Shown: positions 9,958 to 26,316, counted from the stretch's first letter. The stretch is 64,000 nt of DNA from Argentina anserina (GCF_933775445.1 NC_065877.1:30876001-30940000); one strand, 5' to 3'. A program made the numbers and translations. The notes: generated by a model not told the origin, from the sequence alone.

Positions 9958-11727
9958 TCTATTTAATACATGTATACAAGGGCACAGTCCATGAGCATTT
10001 GCTTCATGTTCCTAGTGTTTAGAGCAGTATGGTGGCTACTGTGCCATGTTGTTCTTATGCATTGTGTAATCTGTTCTGGTGTATTTGTTTGTTAGGGGTT
10101 TGTACTTTTTGAGCAAAGAGCAGACAGATAGTCTGGTCCTCTACTTTACTAACTAATAAGTCTCACCCTCATTTGAGTAGTTTTTGTTCTATAAATATGA
10201 TATCCACTCAGACAGTATGAGAGAATAAGCTGTCTATCTGCTATTTCGATGCAGTCATCTAGAATTCTAGATGTCCATAAACTAGATAAAACATTAATAA
10301 CACGAGGTCTCTCAGATATCATGTCGCTTGCTCTGTTTGTTAATACTTGTACTGCTTAATCGACTCTTGATAACTACAGAATTGTTGGTTATTCTCCTAT
10401 AGAATTGAGCAAAGATAGAAACCTGAAGAAATGTTTCTCTCCTTCTCACTGTTTTGTTTAGACTGATGTTTCCATTTTGGGAATTTTCTTTCTACTTGTT
10501 GTTCTCCAAAATTATATAACATCACTGTATTGTTCATACCCTTGATCTACTGCACCAAGTCTCTGGATTGAGCATATATATTAAATAGAAAAGTGAAGAA
10601 ATGGGAATCTAGTCATTCTAAGCTACTGTACTGTATCACACCCAAATAGAAGTGTGGCTTCAGTTTATGATAGAAACAATCAGATAGAATTTAAGTTCTT
10701 CCTACTGTAAGAGAACAATAACAATGAAGGGAAATCAAGCAGGAACAAGAACTGGTACCGAGTACTAACCTTGATGAAGGCAGAGGAAGAAGGAAATGGT
10801 GCACGAAACAAGGTCTGTTTCTGCTTCACTGCATGTCTGCATCAAAACAAGAAATAAAATGGAATCAGTAAAATATGAATGAATTCTTACATGGTTTCAA
10901 TCAAATGGGATCAAATACCTGCAAATGAGCAAATCACTTTTTGATTTGATCAAGAACACCTACCAGAGTAAAAAACATTATCGTTTTGGTTGAATAAACG
11001 ACTTTAATTCGTATATTAACTCGGATTTATTACCTGATAAACATTTACCTTATCGAATTTGGGCCCCTGACTGGCCCTCTTCCGTTTGGACTGCTTTGTT
11101 TCACACTTCCATTTTGTGCTCGTATCTTTACAGCCCAACTCATCACTCGTTTCTAGGAAGAGAGACCTGAAGGCTCACAATACTCTATTATTACTACGTA
11201 AAGGAGTAGCGAGCTCCGATCCCTATCAGCATTATTGCTGAGGGAAACCTGCGTGTCTAAGATTTAAACACTGTGACCCACGGCAGCAAAGCCTGGCCGA
11301 TCAACGCGACAACACGGCTTATGTTGGAAATTCTCCAGTTTTAATTCATGTCATTCCAAAATATAGGGATCCTTCTTTCTTTGTTTCACATCTTCCGGAC
11401 CCAGAAGACTTCCAAGTCTACGTAGGGCTGGAATCTCCTGCATGCACGCATGCCTTTCTCCTCATCCTCCCTTAACATCTACGCACGGACTTCTGTCGGT
11501 GTTCCTCGTATGTAGTACATACCGTGTACGTAGATTTGGATTCACACAACAGAGAATTTAAACGGCGTCCATAGACGTTAAATTGACCGTTTCAACACAT
11601 CAATAACAATTAACAAGTACATATAGGACTATACGTGAATTAGAATCTAATCAGATGCGAGGTGAGATCAATCATCATATGAAAATTCGACCTAAGTACA
11701 TACACTTCCAGAAATACTAAAAGAACA
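9958..11727. other. Intergenic region between RLP copies
   Basis: No supported gene. The stretch near 10930-11090 resembles 15600-15730 downstream of the intact RLP (shared GATTTGATCAAGAAC, TTACCTGATAAACAT and GGGCC-rich text), which marks the duplication unit. The last few hundred bases must hold the promoter of the RLP at 11728; I see no clear TATA box. Confidence 0.5.
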
Positions 11728-14700
11728 ATGGGAAGGAGATCGGGATTATCCTGGTTCGACTTCTTTCCGGCGCGTTATTGTATACTCTTGTTGCTCATTG
11801 ATGTTGCATGTTGTTGCCACGATGATGAGCGCTCTGCCTTGTTGCAAATCAAAGTTAGTTTCAGTATAAACAAGTCTGCTTCCCAAGATCCCTTTGCTTA
11901 TTACAAAGTTGCATCTTGGGGTGAGAGAAATTGTTGTTCATGGGATGGTGTTGAATGCAACCACAATTCTGGCCATGTTATTGGCCTTGACCTCGCCAGC
12001 AGTTATCTTCATGGTTCCATCAATTCCAGCAGCAGTCTTTTTCAACTTGTTCAGTTGCAGAAGCTTGACCTCTCTGACAATAACTTCAGCTTCTCTCAAA
12101 TACCATCCAGGTTAGGCCATGATCTTACTAGTCTAACATATCTCAACCTTTCTTTATCTTCATTTTCTGGCAAAGTTCCACCAGAAATCTCATATCTATC
12201 CAAGCTGTCTACTCTTGATCTGTCTTCAAATTTGCCTCCTGATCCCAAAATGCCTTCTCTCAAAATGGTCACCTTCAGAAGTCTAGTTCAGAACTTAACC
12301 AGCATAGAACTACTTCATCTTAGTTCGATAGAGATAGACTCTACCGTGCCTAATACAATGGTGAACCTATCTTCTCTCACATCTCTTCGTCTTCAAACAT
12401 GTAAATTGAAGGGGCAATTCCCAGTAGGCATTTTCAACCTACCAAACTTGGAAGTACTTGATCTGACCGATAACTATGATCTAGCTGGTTATTTTCCTGA
12501 TGATCTTAACAAGAGCAGCCCCTTGAAGATATTGAGTTTGCAGGCAACCGATTTCTCTGGTCATCTACCTTCCTCAATCGGAAACCTTCGCGCCTTAAAT
12601 TCATTAAACATACGATCCTGCAACTTTTATCCCTATGTTCCATCTTCACTTTCTAACCTTACACAGCTAACTTTTCTAGAGCTTTCTTCCTTTTATGACT
12701 ATACTTATCTAAGAGACCTTCCAAAAATCCATACTTTCAGTGACCAATTTTCAGATTCCTGGTCTTGGTTTGGAAAGCTTACCAAACTTAATCACTTGGC
12801 CCTTGATACTACCCATTTAAAGGGAGACTTGCCATGTTCTTTGGCTAATCTGACCCAACTTCTGCTATTAGATTTGAACCAGAATGAAATTACTGGTGAA
12901 ATCCCATGTTGTTTGGCAAGTCTGAAACAACTTTTAAAACTACGCTTGGGCCATAATCAAATGACTGGTGAAATCCCATCTTGCCTGATGCAGTTGACCC
13001 AATTAACTTTGTTAGACCTGCGATTTAACAATCTCCAAGGAACAATTCCCAGGTCACTATTCCAGCTAAAAAATCTTGAATATATATACCTCCACTCAAA
13101 TAACTTGAGTGGTTCTGTTGAATTGGATGAGTTTTCCAAGTTCGAAAAGTTGCGTGGACTTCGTTTGTCACTCAACAACTTCTCTGTGAAGATCAAAGCT
13201 GGATTTAATGCTATTTCTGCAAAGCTTGAAGTGCTAGGATTGGGTTCATGCAACTTAATGGAGTTTCCGGAATTCTTGAAACACACCAACGCACTGGAGG
13301 ATCTTGATCTATCTGACAACAATCTTCAAGGCCAAATACCAAAATGGATGTGGAATTCAACTGGTGAAACTTTGAGATTTCTCAACCTCTCTGTCAACCA
13401 GTTAACTGGTTTTGAAGAAAGTCCAGTCATTGTTCCATGGCATGGGTTATACTCTTTGCAGCTCGACTCCAACATGTTGGGAGGATCACTGCCAATTCCA
13501 TCGCCGTTGATATCATACTATTCGGTTTCGAACAACGAATATGCAGGAGAAATTCCAGCAGCATTCTGCAACACATGGCCGCTGTGCATTCTTGATTTGT
13601 CCAACAATAATCTGAATGGCGAGATTCCACAATGCTTTGAGAATCTCAGATTTCTTCAGATATTGAAACTTCAGAACAATTCTTTTCACGGAGATATTCC
13701 TCAAATAGGATTGAAAAGATGCCTGTGGTTAAGAGGGATTGACATGAGTTATAATCAGCTACAAGGAAAACTACCAAGATCAATTGCCAATTGTTCTAAG
13801 TTAATGTTTCTTAATTTGGGAAATAATCAGATTAGTGATACATTCCCATCTTGGTTAGGAGTGCTTCAAAATTTTAAAGTTCTCATTTTGCAGTCTAATG
13901 CATTTCATGGTACGATTGGGAAGCCTACAAGTAGCCATGAGTTCCCTGAACTGTCCATCATCGATTTATCCTACAATGATATTTCAGGTATCTTGCCCTG
14001 CAGCTACATAGAGAACTGGAATGCCATGAAATCTGTTGATGCAAGCGAGCAAATATACGTTCAATCCATGTTCTTCTTCGGTGGGACATATCAAGAAACA
14101 TTCTACTATGATTACCGAATTACAGCTTTTAGCAAAGGGATTGAATTGGCGTATTTAAAGACCCCTTATCTTATGAGACTCATAGACCTCTCAAGTAACA
14201 GATTTGAAGGAGAGATTCCAGGTAACATTGGCAACCTAAGAGGGCTTTCTCTGCTCAATCTTTCCAACAACACTCTCACTGGTCTCATCCCCTTGTCTTT
14301 GGGGAACTTGAATGCTCTAGAAACGTTGGATCTCTCCCAAAATCAGCTCTCAGGAAAGATCCCCAGCAATCTGCAGCAATTGACATTCCTTGCATATTTC
14401 AATGTATCCAATAATCGCCTTTATGGTCCTATCCCAGAGGGTCACCAGTTTGACACATTCCAAGAGGATATGTACCATGGAAACTCCGGTTTATGTGGAA
14501 AACCTTTGTCAAATAAATGTGACAATTCTGACAAAGCAACACCACAAACAACCATTGAACAAGAAGAAGACTCTGGGATTGAATTGGAGCTAGATAGGTT
14601 TGTGGTTCTGCTAGGAGTTGTTGCTGGTCTAATAGTTGGAGTTGTTGGGGGAAACATTTGGACAGCCAAGAAGCATGACTGGCTGGTAGATAAATTCAGC

Positions 14701-14763
14701 AGAAGGAGAAGGCAGGCTAAACGTACACGACAGAGAAGGGAACAGAGACCATGGTCTTATTAA
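11728..14763 (+). CDS. Leucine-rich repeat receptor-like protein (Cf-type RLP)
   Basis: A 1011-residue, intronless protein with the full RLP plan. It has a signal peptide (about 1-29, LLLLIDVACC at its end), an LRR N-cap with CCHDDERSALL and the WxxxxxCCSWDGVEC motif (about 30-80), more than 20 extracellular LRRs with LxxLxLxxNxxxGxIP, an island before the last four LRRs (about 757-805), an acidic juxtamembrane stretch (EQEEDSGIELELD), one transmembrane helix (about 958-978) with stacked GxxxG (GVVAG, GLIVG), and a 33-residue basic tail without a kinase. RLPs of this type sense apoplastic ligands at the plasma membrane and signal through SOBIR1/BAK1-type co-receptors, with GxxxG motifs in the helix contributing; that is family knowledge, and the ligand here is unknown. 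It is the only intact member of three RLP copies in the window. Confidence 0.95.
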   Translation: MGRRSGLSWFDFFPARYCILLLLIDVACCCHDDERSALLQIKVSFSINKSASQDPFAYYKVASWGERNCCSWDGVECNHNSGHVIGLDLASSYLHGSINSSSSLFQLVQLQKLDLSDNNFSFSQIPSRLGHDLTSLTYLNLSLSSFSGKVPPEISYLSKLSTLDLSSNLPPDPKMPSLKMVTFRSLVQNLTSIELLHLSSIEIDSTVPNTMVNLSSLTSLRLQTCKLKGQFPVGIFNLPNLEVLDLTDNYDLAGYFPDDLNKSSPLKILSLQATDFSGHLPSSIGNLRALNSLNIRSCNFYPYVPSSLSNLTQLTFLELSSFYDYTYLRDLPKIHTFSDQFSDSWSWFGKLTKLNHLALDTTHLKGDLPCSLANLTQLLLLDLNQNEITGEIPCCLASLKQLLKLRLGHNQMTGEIPSCLMQLTQLTLLDLRFNNLQGTIPRSLFQLKNLEYIYLHSNNLSGSVELDEFSKFEKLRGLRLSLNNFSVKIKAGFNAISAKLEVLGLGSCNLMEFPEFLKHTNALEDLDLSDNNLQGQIPKWMWNSTGETLRFLNLSVNQLTGFEESPVIVPWHGLYSLQLDSNMLGGSLPIPSPLISYYSVSNNEYAGEIPAAFCNTWPLCILDLSNNNLNGEIPQCFENLRFLQILKLQNNSFHGDIPQIGLKRCLWLRGIDMSYNQLQGKLPRSIANCSKLMFLNLGNNQISDTFPSWLGVLQNFKVLILQSNAFHGTIGKPTSSHEFPELSIIDLSYNDISGILPCSYIENWNAMKSVDASEQIYVQSMFFFGGTYQETFYYDYRITAFSKGIELAYLKTPYLMRLIDLSSNRFEGEIPGNIGNLRGLSLLNLSNNTLTGLIPLSLGNLNALETLDLSQNQLSGKIPSNLQQLTFLAYFNVSNNRLYGPIPEGHQFDTFQEDMYHGNSGLCGKPLSNKCDNSDKATPQTTIEQEEDSGIELELDRFVVLLGVVAGLIVGVVGGNIWTAKKHDWLVDKFSRRRRQAKRTRQRREQRPWSY

Positions 14764-16293
14764 CCATGCATATCTTTCTCGATCAGAATAGTAGACTGTA
14801 AGGTACTGAAAGAAGATAATACCTTTTTTCACTTAAAAATACGCAAGTTACTTTGTGTATCTAGGTGTTGGATAGAATTGTACATAACTTCAGTCTTTCT
14901 TGTATAATAATCCTATTCAGATTTGTGGAGACTGATATTATCTGATTTAATAAGTCTGTTACTGTTTTGAGTACTCATTGTTCATCTATCTTATCTTTAA
15001 GGTAAGATATGTATTAAGCTTCTATCTCCTACTCTGCCAAACCATACACCTGAATTTTCACTCCGACATAAGCAATTTCGACCTAAACATAATCGTAAGT
15101 TGCATAAAGTGTCTGAAACTCTAAAGAAACAACAATATATCCCATTAGGCAGTTCTTTGCAAATCATCATTTTAGAAAGATGTCCTACATGCAGTACTTA
15201 CATCCCAATTTACCGTATTTAGTAGTTCAACTATATACCTATGACCTATCTGATACTTCGACTTCAACAAATTGTCATGTTATTTTTCTTGTGCATTATT
15301 CCCTACATTTTTCTCATTTTCTGGTGCATTCCTTTGTTAGGTTTGTATATTCTGAACTTTTAGCAGACTTAAAGTCTGATGTAGTTTTATGTTGTATGTA
15401 TTTCCTATCAAGAACCTTGAGGCTTAAGCTATCTAACAACTATCTGGATTTAGAAACTCAGGATAGATTTGAATTGAGCATAAAATATAAAGCCGCAGAT
15501 AATGGGAATCAATAACGTTCGTCTCTGCTTCGAAGATAAAAGCTACTCGTAAAATTTGATTGATTTTGAGAAATGCTTTCAAATATTTACAAGCAGGTTA
15601 AATCACGTCTTGATCTGATCAAGAACGCACCGGAGTTGATAATTTTAATTCAGTAACTAATTCGGATTTACCTGATAAACATGAGTTAACTCCCAACTGA
15701 TGGCCTTGGGCCTCTGACTGTACTGCTTGGTTTGGGCTCCTGTCATTTTTGGCCCACTCGTCACAGACCGTTTATGCATTTTTGATCATCTTGCAGCCTC
15801 ATGTTTAAATACACCCCTATTTTATTAATACACATCCCTATGTTTTTTATTTATCAAATTTTCTCCCTCTTGTCCTTTATACCCCTTTCAAGTTCAAAAT
15901 CATTCTTCTGATAGAATACTGATTAATCTCTTATTTGATCTTCAATTTTAATTTGAAACTTGAAACTCCTGTTCTTGTATATATATGTAATGGATTTCAT
16001 TAATTTTGATTTCTAATCAAACCTCATACTCACATTCCTCCATGTTCTGATTGCTCTCCTCCTTGCAAAAAGAGCTGCTTCTCGTTTTGCATTTTCAACC
16101 AAAAGAAAAATCCCAAGTTCATAAGGGGGAACATGAAATTAGGTTCAGTGATGTATTCTATATTTCTATACATAGCTGATATAAATATAACGAGAGGATT
16201 TCTTGAATTTCTAGTTTTTACACTGTTGTGAAGGAAGATCTCCCATCTGAGTAGTATCTACCGTTTGCTGATTTAATTTGTTAGTAGATAATG
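14764..16293. other. RLP 3' flank and intergenic DNA
   Basis: 14.8-15.75 kb resembles the DNA after the RLP fragment at 9.9-11.1 kb. The frame at 15180-15515 (111 aa) has no recognisable domain and lies in this AT-rich flank, so I do not call it a gene. A 55-bp AT-rich segment at about 15806-15865 recurs inverted at about 20510-20575. Confidence 0.5.
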
Positions 16294-20347
<4,054 letters not shown>

Positions 20348-21403
20348 CTTGTTTGTTCTAATGAACTCGAAGCAGCACCCGTCACTACTCACCACCCATT
20401 GGAGAGGTCGTAAAGAACTATAGCGGTGTGGCCAAATAGAATCTGGCCAAAGTTTTTTTTTCTCTCTCTTTTACTTGGAGAAGATGAGGGCTGATATAGG
20501 AATATACAAATTTACAAAAAAAAACTGGGGTGTGTATTTAGAATAAAATGGAGTGTATTTAAAATTTCTCATATTTTAATACACAAAATTTACTCTGCAT
20601 ATCAATGAACCTGGTCTAGTCTAGAGTTACGAGAGTTTGTTGCAAATGTGATATATATGTAGTTCTACTGTATTCATAGATGATGTGTAGGTTGATTTTC
20701 TTCTTCTTCTTTTTTAAAATAGATGTGTAGATTGATTACTTTAGCTCTCGTACCAAAATAGGCAGTTTTCAAGTATGTTAAAGAATTGGGATCGGTTTTC
20801 TTCTAGACATCAACTAGTTGTAAATTCTGAATCAATTTTTTTATTTATTTCTAGCGTGAAGCAATGCACTTACTACTTTCAAAATAATTTCCTATTCTAG
20901 ACGGCAGATTTCCTAATTGTTTGAGTTTGATTCAATAAAAAAAATATGTGAGAGTGACGGTGGTGACTTCGATTTTTTTTTTTTTGGATCCCGGTCATTG
21001 CACGAGTTGTATATAAGGAAGCAGCAGCAACAAAAATAAATGAAATTTTACTAACTCTGATTATGAAATGGGAATGATTGAAGTTTCTTAAATGGTGGGG
21101 AGGCCGGAGGGGTTGCAGCTTAATTAAAACGACTATCATGCAAATTCATAATACATCAAGTTTCAAGACCAAGTAGTCCAAGTGACCAAGTCCCGCTAAG
21201 CCAACGATGTTGAGGGGATTATCTTTGCACAACTGTGTAATTTCCTAGCGCAAGACACCATGCACAATGATTCAAGAACTACATGCCAAGACACCCGGCC
21301 AGCATCATACAAGACCTGACTTTGACATGGTAAACTTACAGAAGACAACTTGGTTTCTAGTCCAATATCCCAACTCATAAAGGAAGAAGCTCTGTTTATT
21401 TTG
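20348..21403. other. Intergenic DNA without a recognised gene
   Basis: AT-rich. It includes the inverted partner (20510-20575) of the 15806 segment and the left flank of the Tat element, ending TTTTG at 21399-21403. I see no protein similarity. Confidence 0.5.
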
Positions 21404-21510
21404 TGTTACGGGAGCCAAATCCGGGGGATCGAGTTTCTCGTAGTCTTGTATTCCAGTGTGTCTGCTCAGTGGGACATACACACAACAAGTCAAAGTCAAA
21501 CGTCCGAAAT
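21404..21510 (-). repeat. Tat element 3' LTR, terminal fragment
   Basis: About 100 bp match the start of the LTR at 28954 (GGATCGAG.TTCTCGTA, ATTCCAGTGTGT.TGCTCAGT). The similarity stops near 21510 and the next bases, read on the minus strand, are integrase coding sequence. The rest of the LTR, the purine tract and the integrase C-terminus are therefore deleted. Confidence 0.8.
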
Positions 21511-21582
21511 TTGTCATTGTCGAACTAAGTGCCATTGTCTGTGACAAAAGCTTCTGGGACACAACGCCATAAGAAGTTAATC
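21511..21582 (-). pseudogene. Integrase core fragment of the Tat element
   Basis: On the minus strand this gives VPEAFVTDNGT, a TAG stop, then FDNDKF. This is the part of the Gypsy integrase core around the second catalytic Asp. It is the continuation of the integrase that stops at 23670 on the other side of the solo LTR. A few residues before VPEAF appear to be lost. Confidence 0.75.
21578..21582. repeat. Target-site duplication of the solo LTR, left copy
   Basis: TAATC lies immediately before the LTR start TGTCACAATC. The same five bases follow its end at 23670-23674. Confidence 0.9.
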
Positions 21583-23669
21583 TGTCACAATCCCGAAATT
21601 TCGAATGATAAAATTCGAATTCGAAGCCATGAAAACTCTAAAATAATCTCAAATATATTGAAATCATCTTATAGTAACAGTATATCGAAACTGAGTTCAT
21701 AATACGAGTCAATCGACTTGAATAATACATAACCAGTTTATACCTTAAGTATTATGATAAATGGAAATGTAAAATTCAATTAATCCTCACCAAAATTAGA
21801 AGAAATAAACTTCGGAAATCTTCAGAGTAGCCCTCTAAATCTGCTAATCCACACCTGCAGAACTATCACCTACACTACTGAATAGGTGCACCGGGATTGT
21901 AAACACAAACCCGGTAAGCTTTTCAGCTCGTATGAGTAAACCAACAGTATAACATACATCGCATACAAGAGAAAATAACTGATAACATTTAAAGATAAGC
22001 GTACTCATGAGACACTGGACAGTCCCTCTGGTTGTCCATTAATATTTGAAAATATGTGTACTCATGAGACATTAAGCAACTCATATGTTTACCCAATATC
22101 ATTTAAAAACACGGGTACTCATGAGACCCAGGTACTCATCTGTTACCCCTCATGCAGTACGCCGACAGACACTGGGCAACCCATCTGTTACCCAATATCA
22201 CTCAAAAAATGGGTACTTATGAGACCTAGACAACCCATATGTTACCCCTCATATAGTACACCGACAGACAGACTAGAGCTCTAACTGATCATAACTGACA
22301 CCGGGCCAAGGCTTGGTTCCGATTATTGTCAACAACGTCCGAAGACCATAAAACGTTTTAACAAGACACAATGTTAAAACTACGTAAAATATAACAATCA
22401 ACACATGTTTATTGTACTACAACCAAGCGACTCTTGCACAACAATATAAATATAGTCACTACAATATACTCTCATTTGGAAAATAAAAACCGTAACATTA
22501 TATAATATAGCAACCAATATATATGTATCGTATTTACCATTTTTGTACACATACACAACCCACTATATTACATAGATGTTACAGTTCATTCTTTTTAACA
22601 AATCGTAAATATGAGTCACCGCCAAGGGTAGACTTGTCATAATGAGATTTTCTCACTTTATTTCCTGCGTGCAACTTCCACAACACCGAAAGTATTTCCC
22701 TCACTCGTTTCATCGATCACCTAATAGCATGATAAAGTGCCTAGAAAAATGATACGTAAAATCACAGGCGACGATTCATTACCGTTGAAACACTGTTTAC
22801 AAACATTGTTCACCAAACACTGATTCCTCCATCCAAACTTCCTCAAATCCACACACATTCAACAACAAAAACATAGATCACAAAGAGGGAGACGTTTATG
22901 TACCTGTATCAGACCCTAGAACCGCCGGGAAGTCGCCGCAGACTCCCAAGATATCGACAGTGGTTCAAATCATGGAGGACAAAATGGTGGCGCGATTTAA
23001 GCTCCCAATCGCTTACAAACGAGACCAAAGGTGAGGATCGGCGGAAAGAAGTTGGCTCTGAGCTCTTGTGTTGACGGAGACAAAGCTTGGACGGCGGCGA
23101 AATCTGTAGAAACTTCGAATCGCCGATATGGCTTCAAGGCGGCGAGAGGCGGCTTGTCGCGTCCAAGGGTCGGATCAGCAAACCGTGCGGTGGTTTTCAA
23201 ACTAGCTGTGAAGGCCACGGTGACCGGAGAAGGGAGATCGGCAGTGGTGGATTTGGTGAGAGAGGGTCGGGGGAAAGGGAGAAAGGGAGAAAGAGCTGCG
23301 AGGCGGGGGTTTCCTTTTTGGGAAAATAGGTTTTCCCCAAAATTTTCCTTTTATACATTTCTGAATTCGGAAACTAACTTCTGTCAATAGTAACTTTCAC
23401 ATACGACATCTGATTATAGTGCGTCGCGTGTCCATGAACTCGTATCGACAAGCTCTACAACTTCCATGAAGAAAGTTTTCAAAGACAAGCGATGCAATAA
23501 AAGTCAACTCTCAAGTCATAGAATACATAAAATTTTTCAATTTAAATTTCTGAGATCGGTTTCGTTTCGCCTCACATCGACGTGAAAAATGCGATTTTTA
23601 CTCAAATTCCAAGTTTAATAATCTACAAAAAATTATATGAACTTAACCCCGAAAATTCGGGGTATTACA
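21583..23669 (-). repeat. Solo LTR of a Tekay-like Gypsy family
   Basis: Read on the minus strand it begins TGTAATACCCCGAATTTTCG and ends GGGATTGTGACA, 2087 bp, flanked by TAATC on both sides with no internal retroelement sequence. It shares with the LTRs at 6072 and 33632 the box upstream of the TATA, a TATA about 315 bp from the start (23349-23356), a CT/GC-rich leader, the stem-loop array (about 22000-22280) and the ACCGGG hairpin (21890-21915). It lies inside the Tat integrase and so is younger. Frames inside it (23031-23390 and others) lie in the GC-rich leader and I do not treat them as genes. Confidence 0.92.
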
Positions 23670-24187
23670 TAATCACCCGGTCCGTGGTGATTTTTGCCAA
23701 TGGTTTTACCTCTATCCACTTGGTGTGATAATCCACCGCCACAATGACATACCTGAATTGCTCTGGGGCGACTGACAGCTCCCTAATCAAGTCAAGTCCT
23801 CATTGTGCGACGGGACTACGGAGACGATAACGGAGAGCGGGACAGATGGGCGACCAATGTAGTTGGTGTACTGGTGGCATTGTACACATACCCAACTATA
23901 GCATTGGCGTTGGCCTCCATCATGGGCCAATAATATCTGCTTCCGAGGGCTTCAAATGCTAGGTTTCGCGCTCCAGCATGGTTGTCGCATACCCCGCCAA
24001 GCAACTAGTTTAACACATGTCGGCCCTGCTCCAGGGCCAAACACTTGAGCTGCGGAAAAGATTGGCCACGCCAATAAAGTTTATCATCGCAAACCATGTA
24101 AAGGGCGGTCTTATGTCGCATGCGCTTTGCTTTGGTTTCGTTGGGCGGCAACTGACTGGTTGTTAAGTAGTCGATAAAGGGGTCCAT
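23670..24187 (-). pseudogene. Tat element integrase, N-terminal part
   Basis: It encodes the HHCC zinc-finger region in broken frames (DNHAGARNLAFEALGSRYYW near 23950, preceded by VCDDKLYWRG) and the start of the core (GLDLIRELSVAPEQF near 23770). It runs up to the solo LTR at 23669. Confidence 0.8.
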
Positions 24188-24800
24188 CTATGATGGTGGA
24201 GAAGCCTGCTCAATGGTGAAAATATCCGAATATGGCCGGGCGATGCTTGGTTTTTCCAGGGTTTCCACATGTACACCGGGTGTCACCACCTCTAGGTCAG
24301 AGGTAGCTAGACGGGCGAGTGCATCTGTTTTAGCATTTTTAGCTCGGATGATCGGTTTGATCTCAAAGTGGTCAAACTTCCGGAGCAGTGACCCAACCAA
24401 ATTCTGGTATGAGGTGAGTGAGGGGAAGTTGGACTGATAATTCCCTTCAATCTGGTTGGCCACCAATTGGGAGTCACTGTAAATCCAGACGTTGGTGGCC
24501 TCCAATTCTCAGCACAACTAGATTCCGGCGATTAGTGCCTCATACTCAGCTGTATTATTAGAGGCGTCAAACTGGAACCGGAGGGCATAGGGGTATTTGT
24601 TTCCCTTCGGGTCAATGATGATCACACCTGCACCACTACAATTCTTGTTGGCGTAGCCATTGACATAGAGTTCCCATACTGGCGCCGGTGTGGCTGCCGC
24701 TGCATCGGGGTGTGTGGCGTCTTCTGCTAGGATAAACTCGGTAATGAAATCGGCCGCGACATGTCCTTTTAGCGCCGTTCGAGGCCTGAATTGAATATAA
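24188..24800 (-). pseudogene. Tat element archaeal-type RNase H domain
   Basis: It shows NNTAEYEALIAGI near 24540, IYSDSQLVANQIEGNY near 24450 and NAKTDALARLA near 24330. These are the acidic-residue blocks of a type I/archaeal-like RNase H, the second RNase H copy of Tat/Ogre elements. Confidence 0.8.
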
Positions 24801-24899
24801 AATTATCTGAGCTCAACTGCCAACATCACCAAGCGCCCCGACGTTTCTAGGTTTTGAAGCACCTGGCGTAAAAGGCTGATTGGCCAACACATGGATAGT

Positions 24900-26290
24900 G
24901 TGGGCCTGGAAGTACTATCGGAGGCATCGGGCGGTGGTGATTAGCTCTAGGGCGAGTTGTTCGATCTCCGGGTACCTGATTTCGGGGCCATTCAAACCTT
25001 TGCCGCTGTAATACACAGGGAGTTCTTTGATTTCCTCTCGCCGGGCCAGGGCAAAGCTCATTACCGCATGAGAAACTACCAAGTACAGGAATAAAATTTC
25101 CCCATGTACCGGGGTTGATAACGTCGGGACTGACCCTAGGTATTCCTTGAGTCGGAGAAAGGATGTCTCATGTTCTGGGCCCCAGGTGATATGTTTTTGT
25201 GCTGAGTCCGGAGCAAATGGGAAAATGGTGTGCACTTATCCGTCAGGTGGGAGATGAAGTGGGCGAGGGCTACCACACGGTCGACGAGGCACTGGACCTC
25301 AATCCTGGTTGACGGTGACTTCAGAACCATTATTGCCTGGACCTTTTCGGGGTTTGCCTCGATGCCGCAGTCACTCACCATGAAGCCCAAGAACTTGCCC
25401 CCCGCTATGGCCATCACACATTTAGCCGGGTTCAGCCTCATGTCGTAGTGGTGGAGGATGGAGAATACTTTCTTGAGGTTGGCGATATGCCCCTATGGCG
25501 TTTTTATCTTGATGACCATGTCATCTACATATACTTCCATAGTCACACATATTTCCTTCTCGAACATGCGTGACTGCCCTCTGGTCGGTTGTCCTAGCAT
25601 TTTTAAAGCCAAACGACATAACCTGATAGCAGTACATCCCCTTATCAGTCACGAAGGCGGTGTCCTCTTGGTGATCTGGGTGCATCTTGGTTTGGTTGTA
25701 GCTCGAGTAGGCGTCTAAGAAACTCAAGAGCCCGAAACCAGCTGGTCTATCCGAGGGAATGGAAAATTGTCAATCGGGTAGACCTGGTTCAGGTTGGTGT
25801 AGTCTACACACATTCGCCACGAGCCGTTTGGCTTCTTAACCATCACCACGTTAGAAACCCACCTGGGGTAATTGACATCTCGGATGAACTTGATGTCACA
25901 GAGTCGCCCGACCTCGGCCTGAATCGCCTGATATTTCTCTTGGTCGAAGGCCCTATGCTTTTAACGAACTGGTCGGGACCCTAGTAGGATGTTTAGCTTG
26001 TGGGAAATGAAGTCGGTGGAGATCCCGGGCATGTCCGCGTACGACTAGGCGAAGACATGTTGATGTTCCTGGAGATAATTCACCAACTGGTTCCTAAGGT
26101 CCAGTCCCAAACCCATTTCGATACGGATCTTTCGGTCCAGGTTCGCGTCTGACAGGCTTATCCATTCGGTCTCCTCGACGGCTGCCCGACGTTCCCACGA
26201 GGGTTGTTTGGCGGCTTTCTTCCTCTGCATCTTGGAGAGTTCGTGCCCCATTGGGGCCTCTTCCCGTGGATCATCAATGGCCTCCACGGA
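24900..26290 (-). pseudogene. Tat element reverse transcriptase and first RNase H
   Basis: RT motifs in broken frames: VVMVKKPNGSWRMCVDYTNL (about 25790-25850), FPRIDQLVSG, FLDAYSSYNQTKMHPD (about 25680-25725), YVDDMV (about 25525) and LNPAKCV (about 25435). The connection and RNase H region follow at 24915-25235 (EIRYPEIEQLALELITTARCLR-like end). Several stops and frame changes; not functional. Confidence 0.85.
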
Positions 26291-26316
26291 GCCATTGGTA
26301 GCATTTCATATGGTCT

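Noticed and set aside
15180..15515. 111-residue open frame downstream of the RLP
   Set aside because: No similarity and an AT-rich flank without gene signals.
22997..23390. Overlapping open frames in the solo LTR that look like a small gene
   Set aside because: They are in the same GC-rich leader position as in the other Tekay-like LTRs and match no protein I know.
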